NCBI RefSeq assembly: GCF_001667315.1
Contig: NZ_LZHT01000085.1
Coordinates: forward strand, 1 to 64,000
From: Mycobacterium sp. 852002-10029_SCH5224772
GTDB taxonomy: Bacteria > Actinomycetota > Actinomycetes > Mycobacteriales > Mycobacteriaceae
DNA length: 64,000 bases
Direction: 5' to 3'
In this document: piece by piece, positions 52,037 to 61,363 of the stretch
Layout of the letters: each line of letters opens with the position of its first letter
Numbering within the stretch: the stretch's first letter is position 1
Made by a program: the position numbers and the translations under genes
Notes under the pieces: generated by a model
What the model was told of the DNA's origin: nothing
The model's database searches: none
What the model saw: only the letters and a program-made list of their open reading frames with translations

Positions 52037-53683
52037 TTACAGCGTTTCGTCCAGTTCACCGAGGCGGTCGGTCAGCCGCAGGTTCTCCGAATAGTCGACC
52101 GGGCAGCTGATCAGCGAGACGCCGTCGTCATCGAGCGCGGCGCGCAACGTGGGCAGCAGCTCCTCGGCGCTGTTGATGCGATACCCCTTGGCGCCGAAGC
52201 TTTCCGCGTACGTCACCACGTCGGGATTGTTGAACTTCACGTAGTAATGCGCCCCGAGTTCGAGATCCATCTTCCATTCGATGAGGCCGTACCCGCCGTC
52301 CTCCCAAATCAGCACCACCAGCGGAATCCGCTCGCGGACGGCCGTCTCGATTTCTTGCGAGTTCATCAAGAACGCGCCGTCGCCGGCGACGGCCAGCACC
52401 TTGGACTCCGGCCGCGCCAGCTTCACGCCCAGCGCTCCCGGAAGGGCAAAGCTCATGGTGGACAGGCCATTTGAAATCAGGCAGGTGTTCCTTTCGTACG
52501 TCGGATAAAGCCGGGCCATCCACATCTTGGTGGCGCCGGTGTCGACCAAAACGACGTCGCTGCGGCCCAGCGCCGCGCGGGTATCGGCGACCACCCGCGC
52601 CGGCGCCAGCGGGTAGCGCGAATCCTGTTGGCCCCGAGCGAATTCCTCGGCGAGCAGGCCCGACCCGGGCGCGTCGGCGGCGTGGCTGAAGCTGTGACCG
52701 GAAAGCGCGTCGGTGAGGGCGTTCAGCGAATCGCTGATGTCCCCGATGATCCCCACGTCGACCGAGTAGTGCGCGTCGACCTCGGCCGGGAACCGGTGAA
52801 TGTGGATGATCTTCTTGTCGGCCTGCGGGTTGATCCGGATCGGGTCGAATTCCTGCAACTCGTAGCCGACGGCGATGATGACGTCGGCGTTGTCGAACCC
52901 GAAGTTGACGTAGTCGTGGCCCATGAAGCCCAGCGTGCCGATGCTGTTGTGGTGATCGTCGGGCATCACGCCCTTGCCGTGGAAGGTGTTGGCCACCTGG
53001 ATGCCGAATTCGTCGGAGAAGCGCACCAGGGCTTTGGTGGCGTCGGCGCGCGCGGCGCCGTGCCCGGCCAGCACCACCGGGCGCCGCGCGTCACGCAGGA
53101 TTTCGACGGCCCGTTCCACCTGGCGGGGTGCCGGGGCGTCGGGTCGGACGACGTTGCGCGGCAACGGCCCCAGGTCATAGTCGGTCTCGTCGGCATCGAT
53201 GTGCTCGGGCACCGCGAGGTAGACCGCGGCCGGACGTTCGGACTCGGCCAGCTTGAAGGCCTTACGCACCATCTCGGGGATGGCGCGGGCGGTCGGGATG
53301 CCGGCCGCCCACCGGGTGATCGGGGTGAACATCGACACCAGGTCGACGTACTGGTGTGACTCCTTGAACTCGCGGTCGTGGCCCACCTGCGCGGAGATGG
53401 CGACCAGCGGGGTGCTGTTGGTGGTGGCGTCGGCGACGCCGAGTTGCATGTTGATCGCGCCGGGTCCCAGGGTGGACGACACCACCGCCGCCCGGCCGGT
53501 GACCCGGCCATACATCTCGGCCATGAACGACGCGGCCTGCTCGTGCCGGGTGAGCACGTAGCGGATGTCGGACGACGCCAGCGCCTGCACGAAGCGGATG
53601 TTCTCCTCGCCGGGCAGCCCGAACACGACGGAAACGCCCTCGTTTTCCAGGCACTTGACGATCAGCTCAGCGGCTTGGGTCAT
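52037..53683 (-). CDS. Acetolactate-synthase-like ThDP enzyme
   Basis: A 548-residue thiamine-diphosphate enzyme with the full three-domain layout: the N-terminal Glu in VVFGLPGEENIRFVQAL and TRHEQAASFMAEMYGR, a central domain (about 190-320), and the C-terminal ThDP motif starting GDGAFLMNSQEIETAV. The metal-binding position that is usually Asn-Asn is Glu-Asp (WEDGGYGLIEW), as in catabolic or specialised members where Asp is used. No FAD-type small subunit gene is present. It may form acetolactate or decarboxylate another 2-oxo acid. It is divergent from gabD1, so a 2-oxoglutarate-to-succinate shunt is a possible but unproven role. Confidence 0.85.
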   Translation of the reverse strand: MTQAAELIVKCLENEGVSVVFGLPGEENIRFVQALASSDIRYVLTRHEQAASFMAEMYGRVTGRAAVVSSTLGPGAINMQLGVADATTNSTPLVAISAQVGHDREFKESHQYVDLVSMFTPITRWAAGIPTARAIPEMVRKAFKLAESERPAAVYLAVPEHIDADETDYDLGPLPRNVVRPDAPAPRQVERAVEILRDARRPVVLAGHGAARADATKALVRFSDEFGIQVANTFHGKGVMPDDHHNSIGTLGFMGHDYVNFGFDNADVIIAVGYELQEFDPIRINPQADKKIIHIHRFPAEVDAHYSVDVGIIGDISDSLNALTDALSGHSFSHAADAPGSGLLAEEFARGQQDSRYPLAPARVVADTRAALGRSDVVLVDTGATKMWMARLYPTYERNTCLISNGLSTMSFALPGALGVKLARPESKVLAVAGDGAFLMNSQEIETAVRERIPLVVLIWEDGGYGLIEWKMDLELGAHYYVKFNNPDVVTYAESFGAKGYRINSAEELLPTLRAALDDDGVSLISCPVDYSENLRLTDRLGELDETL

Positions 53684-53763
53684 CCGACACCTCCCTTAGG
53701 GGAACGATAGTGGCACTGTGGAGGTTGGACTTTTCAGCCACTCATCCGATGAAGGAGGGCCCG

Positions 53764-55146
53764 GTGCCCATCGCCACCATCAACCCCGCTACCGGCGAGA
53801 CGGTGAAGACCTTCACCCCGGCCACCGACGACGAAGTCGACGCCGCGATCGCCCGCGCCTACGAGCGCTTCCTCGACTACCGCCACACCACCACGTTTGC
53901 CCAGCGCGCCGGGTGGGCAAACGCCACCGCCGATTTGCTGGAGGCGGAGGCCGACGAGGTCGCCGCCATGATGACGCTGGAGATGGGTAAAACCCTGAAA
54001 TCGGCCAAGGCCGAGGTACTGAAGTGCGCCAAGGGTTTTCGCTACTACGCCGACAACGCCGAGCAGCTGCTGGCCGACGAGCCGGCCGACGCCGAGGCGG
54101 TCGGCGCGAAGAAGGCCTACATCCGCTACCAGCCGCTCGGTGTGGTGCTGGCCGTGATGCCGTGGAACTTCCCGCTGTGGCAGGCCGTGCGGTTCGCCGC
54201 ACCGGCGCTGATGGCCGGCAACGTCGGGATCCTCAAGCACGCGTCCAACGTTCCCCAGAGCGCGCTGTACCTGTCCGACGTCATCACCCGCGGCGGCTTC
54301 CCCGACGGCTGCTTCCAGACGCTGCTGGTCTCCTCGGGCGCCGTCGAGCGCATCCTGCGCGACCCGCGCGTCGCCGCGGCGACCCTGACCGGCAGCGAAC
54401 CGGCCGGCCAATCGGTGGCGGCCATCGCCGGTGACGAGATCAAGCCGACCGTGCTCGAGCTCGGCGGCAGCGACCCGTTCATCGTGATGCCCTCGGCGAA
54501 CCTGGACGAGGCCGCCAAGACCGCGGTGACCGCCCGGGTGCAGAACAACGGCCAATCCTGCATCGCCGCAAAGCGGTTCATCGTCCACACCGACATCTAC
54601 GACGCGTTCGTCGACAAGTTCACCGAGCGCATGCAGGCACTCACCGTCGGCGACCCGACCGACCCGGACACCGATGTGGGCCCGCTGGCCACCGAGTCGG
54701 GCCGCGACGAGATCGCCAAGCAGGTCGACGACGCTGCCGCCGCGGGCGCCACCGTCCGCCTCGGCGGCAAGCCCCTGGACCGGCCGGGGTGGTTCTACCC
54801 GCCGACGGTGGTCACCGACATCACCAAGGACATGGCGCTGTACGCCGAGGAGGTGTTCGGCCCGGTCGCGTCGATGTACCGGGCGGCCGACATCGACGAG
54901 GCCATCGAGATCGCCAACGCCACCACCTTCGGCCTGGGCTCCAACGCCTGGACCGATGACGAGGCCGAGCAGCAGCGCTTCATCGACGACATCGAGGCCG
55001 GCCAGGTCTTCATCAACGGGATGACGGTGTCCTATCCCGAATTGGGGTTCGGCGGCGTCAAACGATCCGGCTACGGACGCGAACTCGCGGGCCTGGGCAT
55101 CCGCGCGTTCGTCAACGCCAAGACCGTCTGGGTCGGTGACTCCTAG
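53764..55146 (+). CDS. gabD1: Succinate-semialdehyde dehydrogenase GabD1
   Basis: A 460-residue aldehyde dehydrogenase. The general-base Glu232 lies in TVLELGGSDPF and the nucleophile Cys266 in NNGQSCIAAKRF, counted from the GTG; the cofactor region is VMPWNFPLWQAVRFA. It oxidises succinate semialdehyde to succinate with NADP+. I use the GTG at 53764, which has AAGGAGG at about 6 nt and starts at PIATINPATGE, rather than an upstream start that would include the ribosome site. Matches Rv0234c. Divergent from the acetolactate-synthase-like gene, convergent with r2lox. Confidence 0.92.
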   Translation: MPIATINPATGETVKTFTPATDDEVDAAIARAYERFLDYRHTTTFAQRAGWANATADLLEAEADEVAAMMTLEMGKTLKSAKAEVLKCAKGFRYYADNAEQLLADEPADAEAVGAKKAYIRYQPLGVVLAVMPWNFPLWQAVRFAAPALMAGNVGILKHASNVPQSALYLSDVITRGGFPDGCFQTLLVSSGAVERILRDPRVAAATLTGSEPAGQSVAAIAGDEIKPTVLELGGSDPFIVMPSANLDEAAKTAVTARVQNNGQSCIAAKRFIVHTDIYDAFVDKFTERMQALTVGDPTDPDTDVGPLATESGRDEIAKQVDDAAAAGATVRLGGKPLDRPGWFYPPTVVTDITKDMALYAEEVFGPVASMYRAADIDEAIEIANATTFGLGSNAWTDDEAEQQRFIDDIEAGQVFINGMTVSYPELGFGGVKRSGYGRELAGLGIRAFVNAKTVWVGDS

Positions 55147-55170
55147 GCCGTCTCAGTGTCAGGGTGAGCG

Positions 55171-56106
55171 CTAGACGCTGGCCAGCGCCCGCTCGTCCTC
55201 GTCGGCGAACGTGTCCTCGAGCTGCAGCGGCGAGTAGTCCAGGTCGATCTCGGCGAGCGGCCGGCCCCGGGCGCTGGAGATGGTGCCGAACCGCCGCATC
55301 CCCTTGTCGCTGGCGTACTGCATGAACTCGTCGACCGACAGGCCGAAGGGCATCGGGTCGTAAAGGGCGAAACCCTCTTCGATCAGGCGCAGTCCGAGCG
55401 GCATGAGCTCGTTCATCCGCGTTTCGAAGACGCCCCAGTTGGCGTCGTCGGCGGCGACGTGCCGGCGGCAGGTGAAGGTGCCCCACGCCATGTGCCGCCG
55501 CTCGTCGTCGCCGATTCGCCGGACCAGCTCCTGCATGCCCGGCAGGATGCCGCGCTCCACGCAGATCTTGTGCCAGCCGAAGTACCCGGTGAGCGCCAAC
55601 ATGCCTTCGACCATGTGGTTGTAGGTGACCGAGGCCCGCACCTGGGCGGCCGGCGACGGATCGACCATCAGCGCGTTCAGACACTTGGGCAGCTCTTCGT
55701 AGAAGATCGTGCGGTAGGTCGGCACGTCCTCGAGGTAGTAGTGCAGGTCCTCGGTGATGCCGACGGCGTCGAGCCACATGCGGAACACCTGGACGTGCTT
55801 GGCCTCTTCGAAGGCGAACTGCGTCAGATACATCTCGTCGCCGAGCCGGCCTTCGGCGCGCATCGCGGCCATGAACGGTTGGATGTCCTGGGTCACCGAT
55901 TCCTCGCCGGCAATGAACTCGGCGCACAACCGGGTCGCATAGCTGCGTTCGTCGTCGGTGAGGCGCTCCCAGTCCTCCCTGTCGCGGGAGAAGTCGATGT
56001 CGGCCGGGTTCCAGAATTTCGCGTTGCCGCCCGCAAACAGCTTGAGCGGCAAGCTTTCCCAGTTGAGACCGCCCTCGGCCATCGAGGCGATTCGGGTTCG
56101 ATTCAT
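55171..56106 (-). CDS. nrdB: R2-like ligand-binding oxidase (R2lox)
   Basis: A 311-residue ferritin-like protein, historically called NrdB (Rv0233) but not a ribonucleotide reductase subunit. All ligands of the Mn/Fe cofactor fall on the published numbering: Glu68, Glu101, His104, Glu167, Glu202 and His205, and the Val71-Tyr162 pair that forms the tyrosine-valine crosslink is also kept. It binds a long-chain fatty-acid-like ligand and probably performs two-electron oxidation. Its ATG overlaps the tetR stop (ATGA), giving translational coupling with the regulator. Confidence 0.93.
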   Translation of the reverse strand: MNRTRIASMAEGGLNWESLPLKLFAGGNAKFWNPADIDFSRDREDWERLTDDERSYATRLCAEFIAGEESVTQDIQPFMAAMRAEGRLGDEMYLTQFAFEEAKHVQVFRMWLDAVGITEDLHYYLEDVPTYRTIFYEELPKCLNALMVDPSPAAQVRASVTYNHMVEGMLALTGYFGWHKICVERGILPGMQELVRRIGDDERRHMAWGTFTCRRHVAADDANWGVFETRMNELMPLGLRLIEEGFALYDPMPFGLSVDEFMQYASDKGMRRFGTISSARGRPLAEIDLDYSPLQLEDTFADEDERALASV

Positions 56107-56798
56107 GTGACCTCCTCAGATCGTTTGGGGGTGGAGCTGACCGGCAGGGCTTGCGGCGCGGCCGAGAACGCGGCCGCCAGTACCCCGACGAGCCTGCGCA
56201 CGGCCAGCGCCGGCTGCTCGGGGCTGGGCTCGTCGAGCCCGAGGACCGGATCCAAACCGCGCATGTAGGGCGCCAGCGCCAGGTGCGGAAAGATCAACAG
56301 CAGCAACGACAACAGCGCGTCGGTGTCCGAATCGGCGCGCAGGTCGCCGCGAACCTGCGCGTCGCGCACGAGGGGGCGCATCACTTCCAGGTAGTGGCGG
56401 TGGATCACGTTCTGCACGCTGATCCGGGCCTCGGTGTCGACTTCGAGGGTCGCCGCGGCGTGCAGAGCGCGCTCGTGCGGGTGATCCGCGAAGTAGGCCA
56501 CCCAGGTGTCGAGCCAGTCGGTCAGGAACTCGAAGAAGGGCCGGCTGGGGTCGAGTTCGTGGATGCGTCCTTCCATGTAGGCGCGCACCCGCTGGCTGGC
56601 GATGTCGGCGATGAACGCATACAGGTCGCGCTTGTCGGCGAAGTACTGGAACAGGCTTCCCTTGGCGACCCCCGCGCGGCGCGCGATGACGTTCAGGCTG
56701 CCGCGGGAAAACCCGTGCGCTCCGAATTCCGACTCCGCGGCTTCGATGATCGCGGCGCGACGAGCGGGGTCGACGCGCGCCCAGGTGACCGTCGGCAA
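56103..56798 (-). CDS. TetR-family regulator (Rv0232-like)
   Basis: A 231-residue TetR protein, [20 protein letters not shown] onward, with HTH residues [20 protein letters not shown] (about 32-51). I use the TTG at 56798, with GAGGAGG about 5 nt upstream; the ATG at 56831 would place the palindrome 56817-56831 inside the gene. Two perfect palindromes upstream are likely autoregulatory sites. It is coupled to r2lox (ATGA) and lies 168 bp after fadE4 on the same strand, so it probably controls r2lox and perhaps fadE4. Confidence 0.82.
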   Translation of the reverse strand: MPTVTWARVDPARRAAIIEAAESEFGAHGFSRGSLNVIARRAGVAKGSLFQYFADKRDLYAFIADIASQRVRAYMEGRIHELDPSRPFFEFLTDWLDTWVAYFADHPHERALHAAATLEVDTEARISVQNVIHRHYLEVMRPLVRDAQVRGDLRADSDTDALLSLLLLIFPHLALAPYMRGLDPVLGLDEPSPEQPALAVRRLVGVLAAAFSAAPQALPVSSTPKRSEEVT

Positions 56799-56816
56799 TG
56801 CCGCCTCCTCAATTGA

Positions 56817-56854
56817 ATGACCACTGGTCATCCTACTGTGAGGAACCTCACAGT
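56817..56854. promoter_or_regulatory. Twin palindromes upstream of the Rv0232-like tetR
   Basis: ATGACC-ACT-GGTCAT (56817-56831) and ACTGTGAGG-AA-CCTCACAGT (56835-56854) are both perfect inverted repeats. The second has 9-bp arms, long for a chance palindrome. Together they lie 19-56 bp upstream of the TTG start, consistent with repressor binding over the promoter. Confidence 0.7.
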
Positions 56855-56966
56855 CAAGGGGTCACGGGAGGTTACCGGCGTAGCGCCCGACTGTGCGTCC
56901 AGCCGCGCAGTGGGCTTCGAGCGTGCGGCCAGCCGCGCACGGGGCGGGCACGGCAGGCCAAAGAGG

Positions 56967-58688
56967 TCAGGGCCGCATCCGGTAGGCGCCGCTGAGCGGA
57001 AGGACGTGCTCCTTCCACATCTGGTCGTAGCGCGCGGGGTCGTGCACGGGGCGCCGGATCATCCGGAGCGCGAAGCGGGACTGGGCGTCCGTCGTCGCGG
57101 GCTTGTCGCTCAACTCGACGGCGTAGCCGTTGAAGTCGCGGACCAGGACGGCGAAGATCTCGTCGATCAATGCCTCGTCCACCCCGGAGAGCCCGGCCTC
57201 CTCCAGGATGAGCTGGGCGTAGGGCACGGTCGCGAACAGCTGGCCGACCCCGAACGCGAAGTCGATGTCCTTCTGCTGCACCGCATCCGGGGTGGCGGAG
57301 GCCAGCATCTCGGCGAGCACGTCGATCTGTGCGCGCAGCAGTGCGACGTTGGGGAGATGCCCGAAGCTGTCGAACGGCGCGCGCCAATCATGGAAACGGA
57401 CCTTGCCCAGGCCGCCGGTCGCCCCCTGCGCGAACAGGAAGGCGTCGTCGGCCGCGTCGTCACGGCGGCCGATCAACGGCAGCGCCCCGGTGGGGGCGAA
57501 CAAGAAGTTCGGCATGAACTTGCCCAGCAGCCCGATGTTGATGTGGACGGTGCCTTCCAGCCTTGGCAGCAGGCCGATCTCGCGGGTCATCGCCTCAAAG
57601 ATGGTGTCCTTCTCCACGCCCTTGGCGGCGATGACGTCCCACAGCGCGGTGATGACGCGTTCGCCCTCGCTGGTGATCTTCGCCTTGGTGAGCGGGCTGT
57701 AGAGCAGGTAGCGGCGGTCCTCGGCGGACGCGCTGCGCATGTAGTCGCAGGCCCGGGTGGCGACCAGCCGCATGGCGACCAGCCGGGCGTAGGCATCGGT
57801 GAGCAGCCGCCGCACGTGGGTGAAGTCGGTGACGACGGTCCCGTACAGGATGCGGTTGGACGCGTGGGTGACCGCCTCGTACATCGCGTGCGTGCACATG
57901 CCGACCGCGCCCCACCCGAGGTTGTACTTGCAGACGTTGACGGTGTTCAGCGCGGCGTGGAAGGCCTCGGGGCCGCGGTGCAGGATGTCGGCTTCGGTCA
58001 CCGGGTAGTCGCGCAGCGCGTAGTTGGCCACGTAGTTCTGTGAATTCACCACGTTCTTGATCAGGTGGTAGCGCTCGTGCTGGGAGTCGGCGGCGAAGAA
58101 CACGTACTCGGCTTCGTTCTTCGAGGTGCCGGCGAACTTGCCGAAGGTGGAGACCATCCGGGCCACGTTGGCGTTGCCGATGTAGTACTTCTCCCCGGTG
58201 GCGCTCCAGCCCCCGCCCGCAGACGGCGTCAGGTTCATGTCGGTCTGGTAGACGTCGGCGCCGTGCGTCTGCTCTGACAATCCGAACGCGAACACCTCCC
58301 CGGCCTCGAGCAACGCGGCGGCCTTGCGCTTGGCATCGGAGTTGGCGCTCATCCAGATCGGGCCCAGGCCCAGGGCGGTGACCTGGAACGGGTACCAGTA
58401 GTTCAGCCCGTAGAAGCCGACGATCTCGGCGAACGCACTGATCCGGTAGGTGTCCCAGCGGCAGGCCAAGTCATCCGAAGCGCCATGGGCGCTGGGTGTC
58501 AGCAACGACGCGAAAATGCGCTCCCGGCCGATGTGGTCCAAAAACTCGGAGTACCAGACCCGTTCGTGGTCGTCGGACTTCAACCGCGCCTTTCCCCGGG
58601 TCTCGAAGAAGTCCACCGTGGCTGCCATGATCTCGGTGGAGCGGCGGTCGGGGTACTGGCGTTGCAGGTGGTCGGGATTGAGCAACAT
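56967..58688 (-). CDS. fadE4: Acyl-CoA dehydrogenase FadE4
   Basis: A 573-residue acyl-CoA dehydrogenase-like protein starting MLLNPDHLQRQYPDRR. It has a large N-terminal part with FGLSEQTHGADVYQTDMNL (about 165), GEKYYIGNANVARMVSTFGK and a C-terminal helical region with LDVLAEML-type segments. Its flavin and substrate motifs are more divergent than in FadE5, and the usual YEGT base motif is not found, so the chemistry is uncertain. The length matches Rv0231. The ATG at 58688 was chosen over upstream ATGs because homologues begin here as I recall. Divergent from php. Confidence 0.85.
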   Translation of the reverse strand: MLLNPDHLQRQYPDRRSTEIMAATVDFFETRGKARLKSDDHERVWYSEFLDHIGRERIFASLLTPSAHGASDDLACRWDTYRISAFAEIVGFYGLNYWYPFQVTALGLGPIWMSANSDAKRKAAALLEAGEVFAFGLSEQTHGADVYQTDMNLTPSAGGGWSATGEKYYIGNANVARMVSTFGKFAGTSKNEAEYVFFAADSQHERYHLIKNVVNSQNYVANYALRDYPVTEADILHRGPEAFHAALNTVNVCKYNLGWGAVGMCTHAMYEAVTHASNRILYGTVVTDFTHVRRLLTDAYARLVAMRLVATRACDYMRSASAEDRRYLLYSPLTKAKITSEGERVITALWDVIAAKGVEKDTIFEAMTREIGLLPRLEGTVHINIGLLGKFMPNFLFAPTGALPLIGRRDDAADDAFLFAQGATGGLGKVRFHDWRAPFDSFGHLPNVALLRAQIDVLAEMLASATPDAVQQKDIDFAFGVGQLFATVPYAQLILEEAGLSGVDEALIDEIFAVLVRDFNGYAVELSDKPATTDAQSRFALRMIRRPVHDPARYDQMWKEHVLPLSGAYRMRP

Positions 58689-58813
58689 GGCGGGGCTCCC
58701 AGCGGGTTCACGACGCAGACGAGGGTGACGGTACTGCAACTGCGGGGCCGTCGGGGCGCGCCGGAACAAAACGACTCTGTTCGTGAGGTGCCAGTCCACC
58801 TAGCATCAGTGGC

Positions 58814-59791
58814 GTGTCAGAACTCAATACCGCTCGCGGGTCCATCGATACCGCTCAGTTGGGCGTGACCCTCATGCACGAACACGTGTTCATCATGACC
58901 ACCGAGATCGCCGAGAACTATCCCGAGGCGTGGGGCGACGAAGAGCGGCGGGTGGCCGACGCCATCGATAGGCTCAACGAGCTGAAGTCGCGCGGCGTGG
59001 ACACCATCGTCGACCTCACCGTGATCGGCCTGGGCCGCTACATCCCGCGCATCGCCCGGGTCGCGGCCGCGACCGAACTGAATATCGTTGTGGCGACCGG
59101 GCTTTACACCTACAACGACGTGCCGTTCTATTTTCACTACCTGGGTCCGGGCGCCGAGCTGGGCGGCCCGGAGATCATGACCGACATGTTCGTCCGCGAC
59201 ATCGAGCAGGGCATCGCCGACACCGGCGTCAAGGCCGGCATCCTCAAGTGCGCCACCGATGCGCCCGGCGTCACCCCCGGTGTCGAGCGGGTGCTGCGCG
59301 CGGTCGCCCAGGCGCACAAGCGCACCGGCGTGCCGATCTCCACGCACACCCACGCCGGACTGCGGCGCGGCCTCGAACAGCAGCGGATCTTCGAAGAAGA
59401 AGGCGTCGACCTGAGCCGGGTGGTCATCGGGCACTCCGGCGACAGCACGGACGTCGGCTACCTCGAAGAGCTGATCGCGGCCGGATCGTATTTGGGCATG
59501 GACCGGTTCGGCATCGACGCGATCTCGCCCTTCGAGGACCGGGTGAACATCGTCGCGCAGATGTGCGAGCGCGGTCACGCCGACAAGATGGTGCTGTCCC
59601 ACGATGCCAACTGCTACTTCGACGCGCTGCCCGAAGAGCTGGTGCCACAGGTGATGCCGAACTGGCACTACCTGCACATCCACAACGACGTGATCCCCGC
59701 GCTCAAGGAGCGCGGGGTGACCGACGAGCAGCTGCACACCATGCTGGTCGACAATCCGCGTCGCATCTTCGAGCAGACGGGCGCCTACTAA
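58814..59791 (+). CDS. php: Phosphotriesterase-like lactonase PPH
   Basis: A 325-residue amidohydrolase-superfamily enzyme hydrolysing lactones, with weak phosphotriesterase activity in M. tuberculosis (Rv0230c). The bimetallic site is complete: HEHVF (two His, about 22 and 24), the carboxylated Lys in VKAGILKCATD, HTHAG, GHSGDSTDVGYL and the Asp in VLSHDANC. The GTG at 58814 has only a weak ribosome site. Its stop is immediately followed by the ATG of an acyl-CoA ligase with no intergenic base, implying coupled expression. Confidence 0.93.
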   Translation: MSELNTARGSIDTAQLGVTLMHEHVFIMTTEIAENYPEAWGDEERRVADAIDRLNELKSRGVDTIVDLTVIGLGRYIPRIARVAAATELNIVVATGLYTYNDVPFYFHYLGPGAELGGPEIMTDMFVRDIEQGIADTGVKAGILKCATDAPGVTPGVERVLRAVAQAHKRTGVPISTHTHAGLRRGLEQQRIFEEEGVDLSRVVIGHSGDSTDVGYLEELIAAGSYLGMDRFGIDAISPFEDRVNIVAQMCERGHADKMVLSHDANCYFDALPEELVPQVMPNWHYLHIHNDVIPALKERGVTDEQLHTMLVDNPRRIFEQTGAY

Positions 59792-61306
59792 ATGCCCCAG
59801 GGTGAGCCGACCCCGCCGATCAGTACCCAGATTTCGCAGCTTGCCCAACTCGCTCCCGACGAGCCCGCCGTCACCTGTGACGGGGTGACCCTGACCCGCG
59901 CCGAGCTTGACCGCTCGACGAATCGGTTGGCCCGGGCCTACGCCGAGCGGGGTGTGGCCGTCGGCGACTACGTGACCATGGTGCTGCCGAACTCGGTCGA
60001 GTGGATCCAGGCCGCGGTGGCCTGCTGGAAGCTGGGCGCGGTCCCCCAGCCGCTGTCGGCGCGATTGCCCGACGCGGAGCTGGCGGGCCTGCTCGAGTTG
60101 CGGCCGCCGGCATTGCTGGTCGGGCGAGACAACTCCGAATTACCAAGCGTGCCAGCGGGTTTCGTCCCCGACCCGGCGCTGTCGGACGGCCCGCTGCCCG
60201 AGGCGGTGTCTCCGGTGTGGAAGGCGATGGGATCCGGCGGCAGCACCGGGCGGCCCAAGCTGATCGAATCCGGCGGCGACAGCCGGATACCGTCGGCCAT
60301 CGGCTATCCCCTCGGCGCCCAGGAGGGCGACACCACGCTGGTACCGATCCCGCTGTCCCACAACACCGGCTTCACCACCGCGACCATCGCGCTGCTGATG
60401 GGCCACCACCTGGTGTTGATGAGCCGGTTCGACCCACAGCAGTTCCTGCGGCTGATCACCGACCATCGGGTGACGTTCCTGACGACGGTGCCGACGATCA
60501 TGCAACGGGCCTTGCCCGTCTACCACGCCGACCCGGAAGCCTACGACCTCTCGCCGATCCGGCGGTTCTGGCACATGGGGGCGCCCTGCCCGCCGGCCGT
60601 CAAGCAAGCCTGGATCGACCTGCTGGGTCCAGAAAAGGTCTGGGAACTCTACGGCGGCACCGAATTACAGGCATTGACCTTCATCTCCGGCGACCAGTGG
60701 CTGGCGCATCGGGGCTCGGTGGGCGTGGTGGTCGCCGGGGAGATGAAGGTCCTCGACGACGAAGGCAACCCGTGCCCGCCCGGCGTGATCGGCGAGATCT
60801 ACATGCGGCCCGGGCCCGACAGCGCACCCACCTACCGCTACGTCGGCGCCACGGCGAAAAGCCGCGACGGCTGGGACTCGCTGGGCGACCTCGGCTATTT
60901 CGACGACGACGGCTTCCTCTATCTGTCGGACCGGCGGGTCGACATGTTCACCGTCGGTGGCCGCAACGTCTACCCCGCCGAGATCGAGAACGCGCTGTCG
61001 GCACACCCGGACGTGTTGTCGTGTCTGGTCGTCGGCGTCCCGCACCAGGATCTGGGCCAGGTGCCCTACGCCCTGGTGCACACGGCCGACGGCTGCTCGC
61101 TGGATCCCGCGGGCGTGCAGGCGTTCCTGCGCGAACACCTGGCGGCGTACAAGGTTCCGCCCACCCCCGACTTCATCGAATTCGTCGACACCCCATTGCG
61201 CGACGACGCCGGCAAGGCCCGCCGGTCGGCGGTCCGGGCCCAGATCATGCAGCGACTACAGACCGCGCAAGCCGGCGAGAGCGGCATGCTGGCCCAACCT
61301 TCTTGA
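59792..61306 (+). CDS. Acyl-CoA ligase (ANL superfamily)
   Basis: A 504-residue acyl-adenylating enzyme. Its P-loop is a variant, WKAMGSGGSTGRPKLIES (about 145-162), lacking the usual TSGTTG. Other motifs are WELYGGTELQALTF (A5), the hinge SDRRVDMFTVGGRNVYPAEI and a C-terminal DDAGKARRSAVRAQ with the adenylation Lys. This group resembles bile-acid/CaiC-type CoA ligases rather than long-chain FadDs. The gene abuts the php stop codon exactly. I recall no copy here in M. tuberculosis. Together with the lactonase it may open a lactone and activate the resulting hydroxy acid. Confidence 0.85.
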   Translation: MPQGEPTPPISTQISQLAQLAPDEPAVTCDGVTLTRAELDRSTNRLARAYAERGVAVGDYVTMVLPNSVEWIQAAVACWKLGAVPQPLSARLPDAELAGLLELRPPALLVGRDNSELPSVPAGFVPDPALSDGPLPEAVSPVWKAMGSGGSTGRPKLIESGGDSRIPSAIGYPLGAQEGDTTLVPIPLSHNTGFTTATIALLMGHHLVLMSRFDPQQFLRLITDHRVTFLTTVPTIMQRALPVYHADPEAYDLSPIRRFWHMGAPCPPAVKQAWIDLLGPEKVWELYGGTELQALTFISGDQWLAHRGSVGVVVAGEMKVLDDEGNPCPPGVIGEIYMRPGPDSAPTYRYVGATAKSRDGWDSLGDLGYFDDDGFLYLSDRRVDMFTVGGRNVYPAEIENALSAHPDVLSCLVVGVPHQDLGQVPYALVHTADGCSLDPAGVQAFLREHLAAYKVPPTPDFIEFVDTPLRDDAGKARRSAVRAQIMQRLQTAQAGESGMLAQPS

Positions 61307-61363
61307 CGCATGCCGGGACGGTCTCGCCATCTGAGTTCATTTGCCCCACAAAGGAAGTGCGAA

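Noticed and set aside
46306..53683. Prophage or integrative element
   Set aside because: No integrase, transposase, tRNA target, direct-repeat ends or phage structural genes are visible; the holin-like fold is also common in non-phage membrane proteins.
55171..56106. Ribonucleotide reductase R2 subunit
   Set aside because: The ligand set and Val71/Tyr162 pair are those of R2lox, and no nrdE-type partner is nearby.
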